Shown here in pieces: positions 1-13,140 of a DNA stretch of 64,000 nucleotides. Within the stretch, counting starts at the first letter, position 1; every line of letters begins with the position of its first letter. Origin of the DNA: Sphagnum magellanicum (Eukaryota; Streptophyta; Sphagnopsida; Sphagnales; Sphagnaceae). Position numbers and translations under genes: made by a program. The stretch is from positions 12,400,001 through 12,464,000 of the forward strand of contig CM038920.1 in assembly GCA_021904315.1 (NCBI GenBank), read 5' to 3'. The notes beneath the pieces were generated by a model. The model did no database searches, was not told the origin of the DNA, and saw nothing but the letters and a program-made list of their open reading frames with translations.

Positions 1-145
1 TTCAAGTGCAAAGAACAAGGAAGTGACAAAACAAAGAGCTTAGGCTTACACATTCTTCAAGTGCATTCTTCAAGACCCACAACCATGGATTCTTCTTTCC
101 ATGGTGTTGTTGTGCTCATATGGATGTTCAAGTCCATATGTAATC

Positions 146-360
146 AAGTCCCAACTCCGAACCAATTCCAATCCAATTTCAAATCCAATTCCAATCCCAA
201 TCCCAATCAAATATCAAATCCATTATCTAATTGCAATCCAATTCCAATCCAAACCAATTATCTAATTCCAATCCAAATTAAAATTTCCATATCCAAACCA
301 ATTGAAATTGATTATGAAATTCAATCCAATTCAAATGTAATCTAAACCCAAATTCATATC
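146..360. repeat. Degenerate CCAATT/CCAATCC-type simple repeat
   Basis: Short units of the type CCAAT(C/T) recur with small changes. A reading frame crosses the tract only because the unit has few stop codons; its translation is an S/N/P/I-rich low-complexity string and not a credible protein. Confidence 0.65.
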
Positions 361-780
361 CAATGCAACTAATTGGAGCAAACAAGGTAAAACGTCAAGA
401 AAGCCTTTTGGCCTTGAGTACCTTTGTAAACAATTTAGCCATTTGTAGTTGACCTCACAAAACTATCTCCTTGCTTTGCTTTCTAGAATCTATTATGTGA
501 TCCTTTTCGTCATTCACCATTTCGCTTTATAATTTCTTTAATGCCATCAGAGAATTTAGTGATGGCATTTGCAATCACATGGTCACCTATAGTCAATTTC
601 CTCTTCCTTTTCTTCATGTTTTTTTTCACATGTTTAGAACAATGGGGTTGTTTTGCCACTTTGGTTTGTGGTGTGTCCAATCTAATTGAGGGGGCTTTGC
701 TAAGAGGAGTGTTAAGGACAATACTTTCATGATTGTTCAACACATTCACCTCCTAATGCTACAACTGCACCCCTTAATCT
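361..780. other. Intergenic, no gene seen
   Basis: Short frames exist on both strands, but none shows a domain, a coding-like composition or splice structure. Confidence 0.5.
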
Positions 781-1510
781 ACACCATTTGGCATACCGCT
801 AATCCTAGTAATACCACCAAAAATGTTGTAAGTAGGTATATAGGTAGGTAAACCTAACTTAAACCAAGCACCTAAGCTAGGAACCTAGTTAAAATATTTT
901 AACTTAGAAGCTAAGAATTTAGCTAAGCTAGATAGCCACCTTAATTAAATAGCTTCGTTAAATACAATGCAAGTGTGAAAACTTGAACCTGTCACTTCCA
1001 CATTGAAAGACCAAATCCTCAACCATTGCACAATATCTTCAACAAACAATAAATTTTGTCATTCTATTATTATGAACTTTTTTTTATAACCTACCTTGAA
1101 AACATAGCTTAACTGCTGTAGGCTAACTCACCTACTTTATTTACTTAGCCTACCTATTTACTTAATTACCTAACCTACCTACTTAGTCTAAATACCTCAC
1201 CTTGGATGCACACCTATCTAAACTAGAGACCTTGCCTAACTTGCACATCTACTATCATATTACCCTAAACTAATCACCTAGGCTAAATATGCTAGGTAAT
1301 TAGACTACCTACCCATCTAAGTCAAGTAGGTAAATATTTAGGCTAAGTAATTTATCTACTTAGCCTATCTAAATATCTTCTTAACCTAATGACCTAGGTA
1401 TTTAGGTATTTAGGTAGGTAAGGTATGTAGGCTAGTTAGGCTAGGTAGGTAGATTAAGTAAGTACTAACTTACATGTATTTACTTACCTACCTACTCACC
1501 TACCTACCAA
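781..1510. repeat. TAGG/CCTA tetranucleotide-rich tract
   Basis: Interrupted runs of TAGGTAGG and its complement CCTACCTA alternate for about 700 bases, so the tract has many short inverted pairs and could fold. No open frame of interest is present. A similar but more regular CTAC tract lies at 25,035-25,137. Confidence 0.7.
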
Positions 1511-2499
1511 TCGAATTAATTTACTATTCATTTTTATTACCATTTTGACTAATAGTCAAATTATTGTTGGTTAGATTGGCAAGTCAACATAACAATAAAT
1601 AGTTAAAATCTATATTGATTTAATTTCAAATATGGTTTAAACAAAATTGATTGTTCCATTTGATTAAACCCTTTTTTTTTTCATTGGAGTTTTTTTTTTG
1701 GGTCATATTTGATTCAATGTCACATTTGACAAAGTAGTAAAAAAAGTTAGTTTATTCAATTGAATTAATGAAAAGTCACATGTCATTTTAGGAACTAGGG
1801 CCTTTGGTAAAGTTGATCATTTTTTGGGTCAAAATGGAATGACTAATTAAGTTGGATGGTTTGAAAAGTTGTCATTTGTAATAATGGTGTAACCATTGTT
1901 CAAGTTTTTCACATTTTAAAGTCGTAAATCAAGTCAATGTTGAAAATGTGTGGTGTACTTATACAAAAATGTTTCTAATGACAAAATTGTTGTTGGGCTA
2001 AAAAATGTGAGTGTGAAAGAAGCTCATGTTGGTTTACAAATAATAATTACCTAAACCAAAAAGGGAGGCAAGTGTTGATGCAAGCTTGTGCATTGAAAAG
2101 TAAAAACTCCCATGAAAATCAAATTCGCTAATAAGGTCATCATGTTTGAAAAAATTCTTGAGTTTAAGAATGTCACAATTCTTTATTATGGAAGGCAAAA
2201 ATATGTGGCTTTACAACAAAAAATACTTCAAGCCTGAATGTGTGTTATTGCTAAAGTGGTCACATTTTCCTTCAAACCTATGGTATTGACATTTGTGATG
2301 AATCAACCCAAGGGCCATTAGTTGTCAAATGCCTTGATAAAACTATTATACTTCCTATGAATATGGAAGTTGAAGTAGTGGAATTTTTCAGCAAACTTGA
2401 ATATCTGACCCATTTGAAGTTGATATCCTCCTTTTGCATAAAAATATGTGGCTAAAGGTTATGAAGGTGATGAAACCCTTTTAGGGGTTTTTGAGGTCT
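1511..2499. other. AT-rich intergenic with T runs, no gene seen
   Basis: Contains T tracts near 1,670-1,700 and many stops in all frames. The 3' part (about 1,960-2,500) may be the badly decayed 5' portion of the hAT transposase that follows, but I could not align it with confidence. Confidence 0.4.
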
Positions 2500-3176
2500 T
2501 TTAATGAATAATTGATTCACAACATGATGACAATCATGTTGGATCTATGCTTCCAGTCTTTGCTCATTGTGAAAAACTTGAAAAGGCACAAGAATGCAAT
2601 TCAACTAACATTTGAGTATCATGTCAAGGTTGTCATTCCTCTTTCAATGGTGTGCTTTGATAAGCTAAACCCTATTGCCAATGCATTTGATATAACAACA
2701 ATTGATGTTGTAGGAATGGATCTCGACGAAAATATGTTTGGTGTGAGGGTTTCAATTAAAGAGTCTTTGTGAATAGTAGTTCCTAAAGAATTATCTTTGT
2801 TTAGGAGGCTTTCTATTCCCCCATCTACATGTGCAAATCCATTGATTTGGCAATGCATCCATGAGGACTAGTTTTTGAATGTGGGTTTAGTTACAAAACA
2901 AATTATTGGAATCCCAAGTTCACAAATAAAGACTAAACAAGTCTTCAATCTTGCTAGGGTGTTGACAATTTAAAAACAATGTCACTTGTAGGTGAGGGGG
3001 CATAGACTAGATTATTAATATGACAAAGAATTGGTGCAATGACATGTACTTCAACTACAAACCAAATTTAAATTTGAAACAATACTTGAAAGTGAAAGAG
3101 TCTTTAACAAAGGAAAACTATGACTTGATTGAAGAACATAACTTCTTTTAAGAATTGCAAGTTGATGGTGATTAAT
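2500..3176 (+). pseudogene. Decayed hAT-family transposase, C-terminal part
   Basis: An interrupted frame opens at 2,512 and can be followed past an in-frame TGA (about 2,770) into a segment reading ELSLFRRLSIPP, then LIWQCIHED, then VGLVTKQIIGIPSSQIK and VFNLARVLTI. This order matches the end of plant hAT transposases: PLxWW, FPNVGF, the hydrophobic dimerisation helix and the ERVFxxAG block. After a frame change near 2,980 it continues as INMTKNWCNDMYFNYKP and a Glu-rich tail to a stop at about 3,174. The WW pair has become WQ and several stops are present, so it cannot encode an active enzyme. The domain call rests on remembered family consensus. A second fragment of apparently the same family, covering the other half of the protein, lies at 46,788-47,833. 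Confidence 0.72.
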
Positions 3177-4044
3177 TTTGTGGGGCTAGGGTGGATTTAT
3201 GTGAAGTGTGATTGGGGTAGGGAACTTGTGGTATAATTGGGCAAAGTTCTTCATAGAAATAACGTTCAATTCTCGTGCAAGTTACTTTGTTTTGGATTTT
3301 GCTCATTGTCGGTTTTGTTTTTGGAGGCTTTGTTTCATATATATATTAAGCAGCTAGAATTGGAAATTTGATGTACATATTGATTGTGTTCCGACAATTA
3401 AAAATCAACCTATATATAACATGAAATGGATTTTTTTATAAAAAGAATGTGTGACTAGTTGGTGTACTAAATTTTTTTTAAAAAAAAATACATATCCTTT
3501 CTTATGAAAAAAAAATCAATTTTATCAAGTAGCTAGACTTGCGATCGTCCACAAGAGGCATGAGCCCAACTTGGGTAGAGGTTAGACAATAAAATAATTT
3601 TTTTGGGGTAAGAATCTTGCCTAGTTCTAGGGACCTCTAGAAACTCATTGTCAAAATATGGCAAAAGGTGAATTTTTTCTTTTTCCCTTAAAAAATGGAA
3701 ACTTTTTGCATTTTTTTTCCCCCCCCCCCAAAGAAAAAAAAAGGCCTTGTAAAATTTGCATTGGGAGTGACTAGAACCAGAGGTGAATCAACAATTAACC
3801 ACTGGTTCCACTCTGGGTTAGTAGTAAGAACCAGACTGGAACTGAACCAGAGCAACAGGAGGGGAGATTGTTCTAATTGATGAATCCTAAACCCTAAACC
3901 CTAAAAACCCTGACAAGCTTCATTAAACAAACCACCCAACAAAAGGGCAAAAAAGAAGGAACAAGGAGAGACTACCCAAGTCGGAGCCAAAGATGAGCAA
4001 AAGCCAAAGAGGGTCACTAAAGGGGCAAAACAAATCCATGGAAA
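3177..4044. other. Intergenic with homopolymer runs
   Basis: Contains A, T and C runs (a C run near 3,720) and no gene-like frame. It leads into the telomere-like motif and the tandem repeat upstream of RER1. Confidence 0.45.
3888..3910. repeat. Interstitial telomere-like CCCTAAA units (telo-box)
   Basis: Two perfect plant telomere heptamers are followed by a variant with two extra A. Such telo-boxes occur in plant promoters, and this one lies 1.3 kb upstream of the RER1 start. Similar short runs occur at 39,833-39,850 and 40,212-40,232. Confidence 0.7.
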
Positions 4045-4665
4045 AAAAAATCTGGAAATTTTTCTTAATATTTGGTCCAACTATGGCTATTGAAAATCTC
4101 AATTTTTTAAAAAAATTTATCGCTTTTAGTTTTTAATTTCACTTTTTGGCTATATATATATATTGAGTCAGCATATATTGAGTCAGCAAACAAAAGGTTG
4201 GTGCAATACTTAGTGGATCCCAAAACACAGTTTATCCTTTTATATTTTTGGCTAGCTACTATGAACCATTAAAAAAAAAAAATCTGGAAAATTTTCTTAA
4301 ATTTTGGTCAAATTATAGGCTATTGAAAATCTCAAAAAACACTTGATTTTACCATTTTTAATTTTAATTTCACTTTTTGGCTATATACATACAAAAGAGA
4401 GAGCCAGCAAACAAAAGGCTGGTGCAATACTTAGTGGATCCCAAAACACAATTTTTATCCTTCTATATTTTTGGCTACCTACTTTGAACCATGGAGGGGG
4501 AATAAAATGGGAAATTTTTGTTAAATTTTGGTGGAATTATGGCTATTGAAAATCTCCAAAAAAAAACTTGATTTTACCAATTTTAGTTTTTAATTTCACT
4601 TTTTGGCTATAGAGAGAGAGAGAGAGAGCGAGAGCTTGCAAACAAAATGGCTGGTGCAATGCTTT
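4045..4665. repeat. ~230-bp tandem repeat (about 2.7 copies) upstream of RER1
   Basis: The marker GGCTATTGAAAATCTC recurs at about 4,085, 4,318 and 4,541 (spacings 233 and 223). It is followed each time by a T-rich stretch, CACTTTTTGGCTATA, a dinucleotide run, then GCAAACAAAA and GGTGCAATRCTT. The last copy merges into the presumed RER1 leader. The copies have clearly diverged and differ mostly in homopolymer and dinucleotide lengths. Confidence 0.85.
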
Positions 4666-4859
4666 GGGGGAAGTAAACCAAATTAGTGCGAATTCCCAAA
4701 CTCTCAAGACTCTTGGGGACAGAGACACGGAGAAGGAAGGCAAGAGAAGAGTGACAAGAAACACTGGGCACTTTGCTTTGTCGGGGATTAAGTATTTTTG
4801 TTTGGTGTTTTGCTTGCGGGGATGTTGGGCGATCGTTGTTTGGATATCGCCATTTAAGG

Positions 4860-5208
4860 CCTCTCTCTCTCTCTCTCTTTGTCTCTCTCTCCTCATCACA
4901 CAAGCTTGCAATCTATTGCAAATTCCACCTACGAGGAGAAGATATTGCCATTGTCGTTTCCTTCCTCAAGTTGCAGAGGAGGTCTTAACTAGGTGTTAGA
5001 GTTTCGGACGGCATCTTGGTTTTAGGGTTTGAAGTCCTCTCACGCTCAAAGAAAACGGTGGGGTGAGCAGTCAAGTGAAGATTTTCTAGGGAAGAAGAAG
5101 AGGGGTTTGATTGTGAAGGAGAGACAAAGGAGATCTTGGCTTATATAGATCTTTAAGTAGGCTGGCTAGGTTTGCTTTGTCTGTGTTGGAAACCCTAGAG
5201 ACGGGCTT
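4860..5208 (+). promoter_or_regulatory. Presumed RER1 promoter/5' leader
   Basis: A CT-rich patch (about 4,860-4,894), a common core-promoter or leader feature in plants, is followed by a TATA-like TTATATAG at 5,141-5,148. The RER1 ATG is at 5,209. Either the patch marks an upstream start site or the TATA-like motif gives a very short leader; sequence alone does not decide. Short frames on both strands here are low-complexity shadows. Confidence 0.4.
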
Positions 5209-6924
5209 ATGGATGGTCTCTATGGTGAAGATGCCACAATCATGGGAGCTCTGGGAGGAGCAGCAGCAGCAGCAAACCCAGCAATGAAATGGAGAGATAA
5301 TATGGCTCGCAAGTTCCAGTATTACCTTGATAAGTCCACACCGCATGCTGTTGCGCGCTGGATTGGCTCGTTGGTTGTGGCAGCCATCTATTGCTTGCGA
5401 GCTTACTACATCCAGGGCTTCTACATTGTTACATACGGGCTGGGTATCTACCTTCTCAACCTTCTCATAGGGTTTTTGTCTCCCCAGGTGGACCCTGAGA
5501 GTGAAGGGCCTGCTCTGCCAACCAAGGGTAGCGATGAATTCAAGCCTTTCATTCGCCGTCTTCCAGAATTCAAGTTTTGGTGTGTGTTTGCCACTACTTT
5601 CCTTTCATTTTTCCCGATTTTATGTACGATTTTTTTCTTCGTGTTCACGGTCACTCTTCTTCCACGGTTTATTGTTTGTTCTTCACGTGAGAACTTCTCT
5701 CTGTAAGGTCTTCTTTACAGGAGAATTTTTTTCTGTATGAAACAGTTAGAGCCCTTAGGGTAACTGGAGAATGTTTGATGTTATCTTGTTGAGAACTACA
5801 TGTTGAATTATTCAATGCACAAACAGAGAGTTGAAAACACACCAGATTCTAGAAGCAACAAGAGATCTTTTGGTCATACAGCTTCATGAGAGTGCCTCAT
5901 CTTTGATCTGATGGTTTTCATTGCCTTCTAGTCTGGTCAGAAAGAAATGGGCAACAGAGAGGTACACATGTAGTGTATGGCTTGTGCTACCCAAAGTTCA
6001 TGGTTATTCACTTAAGGATGACTACAAAGCCTTTATCTAGCCTCCCATGACGTTTTCAATGTTTTCTTCTTTTTTCTGAACATGGTGAGCATTCCCAGCA
6101 TGGGCTTGCCACAGTTAGAGATTTATAAGACCAAAGAATGGCAGGGTCTCTTCTTCACATTTTTTTTATGCTTGCACATAGATACATTACAACAAAGCAG
6201 GATTATGCATTTGAATACTCTCAGGGTGTGTGCTTTCTACAAGCAAGAATTGCAAGAGGTTTCCTGCAGTTAGTCCTCATTTGCTCCATCTGAATCTTTG
6301 AACATTGATCTTGTAGGTTGTGATCTTGTTTTCTGACTATACATGTGCTGTAATGGTGGGCAGGTATGCCCTAACAAAGGCATTCTGTGTGGCTTTTGTG
6401 TTGACATTCTTCACCATATTTGACGTGCCAGTGTTTTGGCCCATTCTTTTACTTTATTGGATTGTGCTGTTTGTGCTGACAATGAGACGCCAAATCAGTC
6501 ACATGATCAAATATCGTTACATTCCTTTCTCCTTGGGCAAGCAGGTATGCCTTTCTCTCACAATATGAATTTTCATGCTGAGTAATTGTACTATGATCCT
6601 ATTTGCAACATTGTATGAATGAAGACAGAACTTATAAATTGGATGTGAATCTTGAACGGAAACTATTCTTGAGTTCTTCTCAGTGATTTCAGAAGTCCCA
6701 TTTCTGGCTAACATAAGCGAGAGAGTGAGAGAATGAGATCTGTGAGGGGTGGTAGAGAGAGATAGAAGAAAAAAGAGGGTTTGGGGGTGTAATGTGACAT
6801 TTTGCAATTCTGTGATAGCAACGTCGCATATAGAGTTTTATTGGATGGTTTTTGTTTGAATATGCAGCGGTATACAGGAAAGAGGTCATCACAGGCTGAC
6901 AAGGCAAGCACTTCAAAAGATTAG
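5209..6924 (+). CDS. RER1: RER1 family protein (Golgi-to-ER retrieval receptor), 3 coding exons
   Basis: RER1 is a four-pass cis-Golgi membrane protein that binds polar residues in transmembrane segments of escaped ER proteins and returns them to the ER in COPI vesicles. Coding exons are 5,209-5,579, 6,364-6,544 and 6,868-6,924, all with GT..AG introns of 784 and 323 bases. They join in frame to a 202-residue protein, the usual plant length. Recognised blocks: an Ala-rich N-terminus, [14 protein letters not shown] (about 38-51), a hydrophobic pair at about 51-92 with [19 protein letters not shown], then [18 protein letters not shown]. Exon 2 gives the second hydrophobic pair with [10 protein letters not shown] and [16 protein letters not shown], and exon 3 a Lys/Ser-rich cytosolic tail. 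An unspliced reading runs about 40 codons into intron 1. The ATG at 5,209 is the first in frame; 5,242 (Met12) is an alternative. Confidence 0.95.
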
Positions 6925-9900
6925 CTTAGTGTGTTTGCTAAATTGATTGGATGTGTCATCTTGCCTTTTGACATTCAAACCCTCTGAGGCCCTGCTTGTT
7001 GGGCTTACTTCTAAGAGAGGTAAATATATTTTTTGTCCGAATCTAGACGGGTAACTTTGGATGTTCAATATCAAGCTGCCTTTCAATCCGTCATGGTTAA
7101 TTCTCAGTATTTGGTTGCATCCTGTAGGTATATTGTCCTTGCTACTATGTATGATGTTGCTTCATTCTGTGTTGCCCTGAAGTATGTGGGCAGCATTTCC
7201 TTAGAAACACTCCATGACAGAACAGATTTGATATTCTTTGGCATTCTCAATGCATGATGTGAATTTCTTGGCTCTTAGTGATTGCTCTGAAAGGAAAAAC
7301 AGCTGCTCCCAGATCTCTGTCATTGCAATAAATAAGAGGTGAAGGTGGTATTGTAGCCTGGTTCATGGCAAAAAGGGAGCTACATCTCTTAAGGTTGTCT
7401 TCATTGAGTGTCATACTAAAAAAAAATTCTTCAACTGCAAAAATCTGATAAGATTGCAAGTATAGGGGTAATTGCCCACAGACTGAACCCAACCAATCTT
7501 GCAATCTCCAATAATTCTCAATAAATCACAATTCCAATACAAAAACCTCCATAATTCTCAACCTCTTTAATTCATAGAGTCATGACTACACTCTTGTATG
7601 GCATCAATCGAAACTTGAATTTGTAGGAATACAAATGAAATCAGTTATTCATCACTGAATGGTTCTGCCCATTATGGCAAGTTTAACCAGCAATGGTTTG
7701 AATGTGAAATGTTCCATGAAATTCCCAGAAGATGAACTGTAAGCTCCTCAACATGTGAATGTGTGACCAAATGAAAACTACATTTTTGCATTCAAGAATC
7801 CTCACTCTTTGTCGATTTGTATTGTAATAACATCATTAAAGCACAGATCTTAGTATTTACCCTTGATGTGCCTTTTTCTTCATCTACAAAGCTCTCCAGG
7901 CCATTTGGTGGGTACCTAGTAGGTACCACCCACCCTCCTCCTTCCCTTTTTCATTCTCCCAAAACCCAAAGAAAAAGAAAAAAAGACTAGTTAAGGTAGA
8001 TAGGCCACTGAGTGAACACTTAAAGAACCCAAATAAGGTTGAACCCTCACGCATTGTTTCTCTAGTTTTGAAGCTCAAAGAACATTTGTAGCCGTGTAGA
8101 AGCATGTTCGTATTTGATTTTGATATGCTTTTGAATCTTTGTGGATGGTTTCATTTTTTGTTCAACCCATTTCTTCATATGCTCCACTAATTTTGATGCA
8201 ATTGAAATTGCAAATTTGCAAGCATGCTTAAGCCTTTTCCTCCTCCAATTTTTTTGGATCAATTGTGTTCATTTGCTCCTTTGAAATTTCAATTGTTTTT
8301 TTGTATGTACTCCATTACATATGGCTACCAACATGCTAATCACATGCACTTATAGAAATGTCCAAGTTGCTACTCAAGCACTCAACATGAAAACCTCCAA
8401 AATCTCTATATGTCAAACTAGGAATCTTTGATGAATTTATAGAATTTTGAATAATAAAATCACAATCTACATGGAAAAAACCTAATACTAAAAGGGTTTT
8501 AGATTTGGATATTATCATATTGTACTTTCATTGTATTTTGTCCATAACAATAAATGTTCCAACAAACAACGTAACACAACACACAACATTAGTACAATCA
8601 AACTCTAATGTTTTGAACAAATGAAAAAATTCCACTATCTAAGACATTTATATGTATCCAAGCATGTAAAAGTCCGGGAGTTTTCAATATCATATTTATT
8701 TTGGATATTTCATTGAAAATCATGTTTAAATTTATTTTTTCCATTGAAAGGATTAGTGCATAAAAAATCAATATTTTGAATTGAATGTTTGAAAATGAAA
8801 TGTTCTTAAAACTCTCCTTGAATGCACACATTGTTGGATTCTTAAAAACTTCAAATCCACTATTTGAAATGGATAATTTCAATTCATGAATGTAATGTGT
8901 TAATTTATTCAAAATTTTCATGTGTCAAATGACACTTACATCAAATCAACCCAAATTTTGGTATGTATAATTTAAGTCATGATTTCAAAAGATAATGTGC
9001 AAAAATTTAGATTTGATTTATTTTTAAAGATGCTTAAAACGTACAATGGACAAATTATCAACTTGAAAAACTTTAGAATGAACTTGGTTGGGACTTCAAA
9101 TTGAGTTACTCATTTAGGTAAATCCATGTCAATATGGTAATAATATCAACTTAAACCTTATCACACATGTTTTTAACATCCCAATCATTTTCAATTTGAA
9201 AGCAACAATGCATTGGTATTCTTGGACCCCTTTTAGGACTACAACTATGTCGAAAAATTGTACATTCAATCATATGTTCTCACCCCACAATTGCAACATT
9301 AAGAAACCAAATCAAGCAAACAATAATGAATAACATGAACATTGTGTTGAAAGGAGATTTTTGGCTTACACTTAAACAACACCATGAAATTGTTAAAAGT
9401 GAAATAATGGAAATTTTACAAACTTGGCACCATAGTGTGAAGATATGAAGGTTAAGAAAATTATAGCATATGGTTTTATGTGCATGTGAAGTTGACTTTG
9501 TAAAAGGTGAAGATAGAGTGGTACAAAGTGATATTCACATTGGTTTGGGCAAATTAAATAGAAAAACTCCAAAAAAAATGAAATGTTCAAATCTTCCAAA
9601 CATTACAAATTGAAACCTTCATCAATCCATTCAAATTTTTTTACAAGATTCTTGTAACTTTCATACCACACAAAATTGGCTTCTTTGAGTGAAAGAGGTT
9701 TTGTTCACTTTTCTTTTAGTAAGAAAACTCAACAAACTTCACAAAAACATTCAACAATGTTGTGACATTGATAAATGCAAATAAAAGGAGACATGTTAAT
9801 TACTTCTTGGATACGCAGAGTTTTGAATGTAAACAACCTACAAAAATATGCATGTTGGAAGGTTAATTGCATGCATTGTTATGTTTTGTGATCATCCAAA

Positions 9901-12340
9901 AACAATGAAAGTAAATCCTTCGCATCCTAATTCATGCACCTAATATGATACTATTTCATACTCAAGATTTGCATTCAAATATTAAAACCAATTTTGCAAT
10001 TTGACAAACTTAAAAGAAATCAAAAGGGTGCAAGAATTAGAATGCACCACAATCTAGTTTCTCCCTTTGATTATGTTTTAAAACTTAAGCTTATCATTTG
10101 GTTCAGTTTATTCAAGCATTGAAGCAATTTTTTTGGCAAGTGATATTACAACAATAGAAGTGACTTTCTTTCAAGTTCAATTCCTTGCTCAAACGAAAGT
10201 TAAATGTGAACGTACTTTCAATAAAACAAACATCCAAATCAAATATCCTTATAAGAATAATTCAAACATAAAAATGTCCAATCTTCAAGGCATTCTTCGC
10301 AATGCCAAAGACTTTTTAACAAATTCTAGATTATCTCCCCCTACCAAATAGGTTCTAATACAAAATTCATTCATTGTTTTTATGATGCTTTCATTTTATG
10401 TGTGTTCATGTCGAATCATCTGCAAATAACTTAATAAGGTTAAAAGATGTCCAATGACAAGGCAAAGTTGATACCTCAATTGAAGCTAGAGCATAAGTTT
10501 GACAAGGGCTTCATGTGTGTCGATAAGGACACCATACATGTCATTAAAGGCATCACCAATAACTTATAATTGTGGCATCAAAGGTTTCACAAGTGTCATG
10601 GATGTGATTAGGTCATTATTAGTAATAAGTTGAAATCAAAGCTTAACAAGCTCCTCTTGCTTATGTAAATTCAAGTATTCATGAGCTTGTATTGACAAAT
10701 TGTTGTCATATGGCATTGTCACAAAAAAGGGGCACAATGATTATCAAGAACCTTTGCTTTGTGCAATGTGGTTGTAGCCATAATAGTGGTGGCTTTTACT
10801 TGCATTCACATACCACATTCTTTCAATTTTGCAGTTCTAATTGCTCACTTTTTACAAATTTTGAACCTTGAAAGCATCATTGCATCTTCCTGAGGTTCAC
10901 TTCCATGACCTCACACTCTTCAATTTCATTAGCTTGACTTATAGGCTATAGTGGCATTGGGATTTTCTCATTTCATTTGGGCTAGAGGTGTGCAAACTTG
11001 CCTATTCATGGGACTTTGCCCACATAGGCACATCCTTCAATATCAACTAGTTGTGAAGAAAGGTGAAACATGCTTAAGCTTGTATAGTTCCAATGCATGT
11101 TCCAACACATCTTGTAACTTAACCTTCAATTCTTTCATTACTAACATTTGTCCATAATTACCCACATATTTTGCAATATCAATTTAATCAACCCCTATTT
11201 TATTTCCAAAAATCACACATGCCATGCCCCCCCCCCCCAAACTTGGCTTGTGTTCTAAGTAATGAAATGTTATGTAATCCCAAAATGCCATAGCTTGTTG
11301 CCCATTGCTCATTGTTTGTAATTAGGTCTTGAAACACTGCAAGGAAGTTTTGACCCAAACAAGATTTGACATAACTACTTTTTCTTGCTTGAGAATCAAA
11401 TTGGGCAAAAACATGTGTCAAGTACCATCCATGCTATACATTAAGTTTCTAGGAATTGAGGTCCAAAACATGAAAAAAAATGGGATTAAAAATAATAATA
11501 ATAATACATTTGAAATTGATTGATGAATGTGTGTTCAAATATACTTTTACATTAGAAAAATTAATGAAATAAATATTAAGTTAGGATATGAAAATCATCA
11601 AGTATTCCAAAAATTCATAAAAATTATATATTATACTTTCTTTTTGTTAGAACTTATTTGACACCTACTTAACACATACTTGAAACAAAATTCCACATTC
11701 AAAAATTGACATAAAAAAATCACTTATATCATATGTCGTAAAAAGTTGGTGGATATCATGTTGACGATTATAGATGAACAAAGATTCTTTGACACATTGC
11801 ATAAGATGTTGAATGTCGAGATGGTAGGAGTAGATATTAAGGACCTAGACATTTTATAAGGAAATATGCTTTCATTTTTATTGTGCAACATTTACCTTCA
11901 CAAATAAAATGAAAAGATCCTGTGCTTGAAGCTTGAGCTGGAAAAGGGCTCAAGTTGAAAGAAACGGGAAATAAAAGTATACCAAAATATGACCCAAATT
12001 AAACAAACAAAATCGTAGAAAACTAGGAGGTATAAAACTTACTTTTACAATGTGAAATTAAAAAATTAATGCACATTAAATTTTTAAAATCTTATCTTGG
12101 ATCATGTAACTAAAAAATAGAAATTATGTTTCACAATTTTATAATAGGTTTTGTTACTACTTTACATCAAGTTACATGTCATTTTAAAAAGGTACATCAA
12201 ATGTTTGGTTTTATTTTGCTTACACCATATCATTAATTAAGTGTTATATTAAATGTCATGTTGAAGCTATTGTAATAAAATCTCTAACAACAATAGTAAA
12301 ATAGCATGTGCATCAAATTTTGAATGAAATTAACATCACA
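6925..12340. other. Long AT-rich intergenic, no gene recognised
   Basis: The first few hundred bases are presumably RER1 3' UTR. Beyond that there are only short frames. On the minus strand between about 11,420 and 10,950, two adjoining frames have fairly protein-like composition (for example QDLITNNEQWATSYGILG), but stops interrupt them and I recognise no family; a decayed retroelement is possible. A C run lies at 11,228-11,238. Confidence 0.45.
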
Positions 12341-12396
12341 ATGACATGAAAATGAGCTCAACTCTTGTAAATGACATGAAAATGAGCTCGACTCTC
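12341..12396. repeat. Short direct duplication, 30-bp spacing
   Basis: ATGACATGAAAATGAGCTC occurs at 12,341 and again at 12,371, followed by nearly identical ACTCT(C/T) sequence, giving a two-copy tandem repeat. Confidence 0.85.
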
Positions 12397-13140
12397 ATGA
12401 ATTCATCTACAATATCGTGAGTGTCAAAAGACAATTTTTTTTTAAGTGATAATTTTTCAATAATTGACCACAAGTCACACATTGACTACTATTGATCGAT
12501 GGGTTATAATGATTGACTCACATGTGACATTTAAATGTTCCCTCTATGTATGTTGTTCAACATTTCCCATTCATAAGTGAAGAAGGGACAAATATTTTAA
12601 CATTAAATTTGGATGTGAATAAATAGTCAAATTGCCACAACATATCCCTCAAGCTGCTCACAAAGTCTCCAATAACTTAGTCATCATAACTTGTGCCAAG
12701 AGTGTGTGCTGATGATTATGTTGACCCAATAGGTTTATGTGGCTGGTGTGAACTCTTCTTAGGCCACCCCCATTCATGTCAATGTGAATAGGATGTGTCC
12801 TCAATAGCATGCCATGTCAATGTGAGCCTTGTTATGTGAAAGACTTTGGGAACTGGTTTTTATGGCTCAACTTGGCATTTTTAGTGACATAAATGATAGT
12901 AGAGCAATCTGTCTTTTGCCACCCTACAAATCAAAGAGAAATTGCATTACTTTGTGGGTTGAGTGGTTTTTTTAGAATTTTTAATTTTTTTTTAATGCAG
13001 TCAAAATGGCAATCAACCATAGGAAGATGAAGAAAAAGTGACAATCATCCCTAGCAATGTTTAGCCAAATCTGGCTATAAACTGGATATGAAGAACAAAT
13101 CTTTAATCATCCTTTATCTATTCTTTGCTTACATAATAAA
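12397..13140. other. Intergenic, no gene seen
   Basis: No credible frame. Sequence around 13,040-13,080 (GTGACAATCATCC ... AGCCAAATCTGGCTA) is echoed at about 39,310-39,355, suggesting a dispersed element. Confidence 0.4.

Noticed and set aside
4543..4911. 122-codon minus-strand ORF upstream of RER1
   Set aside because: It is antisense to the GA/CT-rich leader; the protein is an Arg-Glu-rich string from the dinucleotide runs.
7884..8105. Minus-strand ORF near a GGTACC-containing imperfect palindrome (7,907-7,931)
   Set aside because: The ORF crosses an A/T-rich homopolymer stretch, and the palindrome is too short and imperfect to call a functional site.
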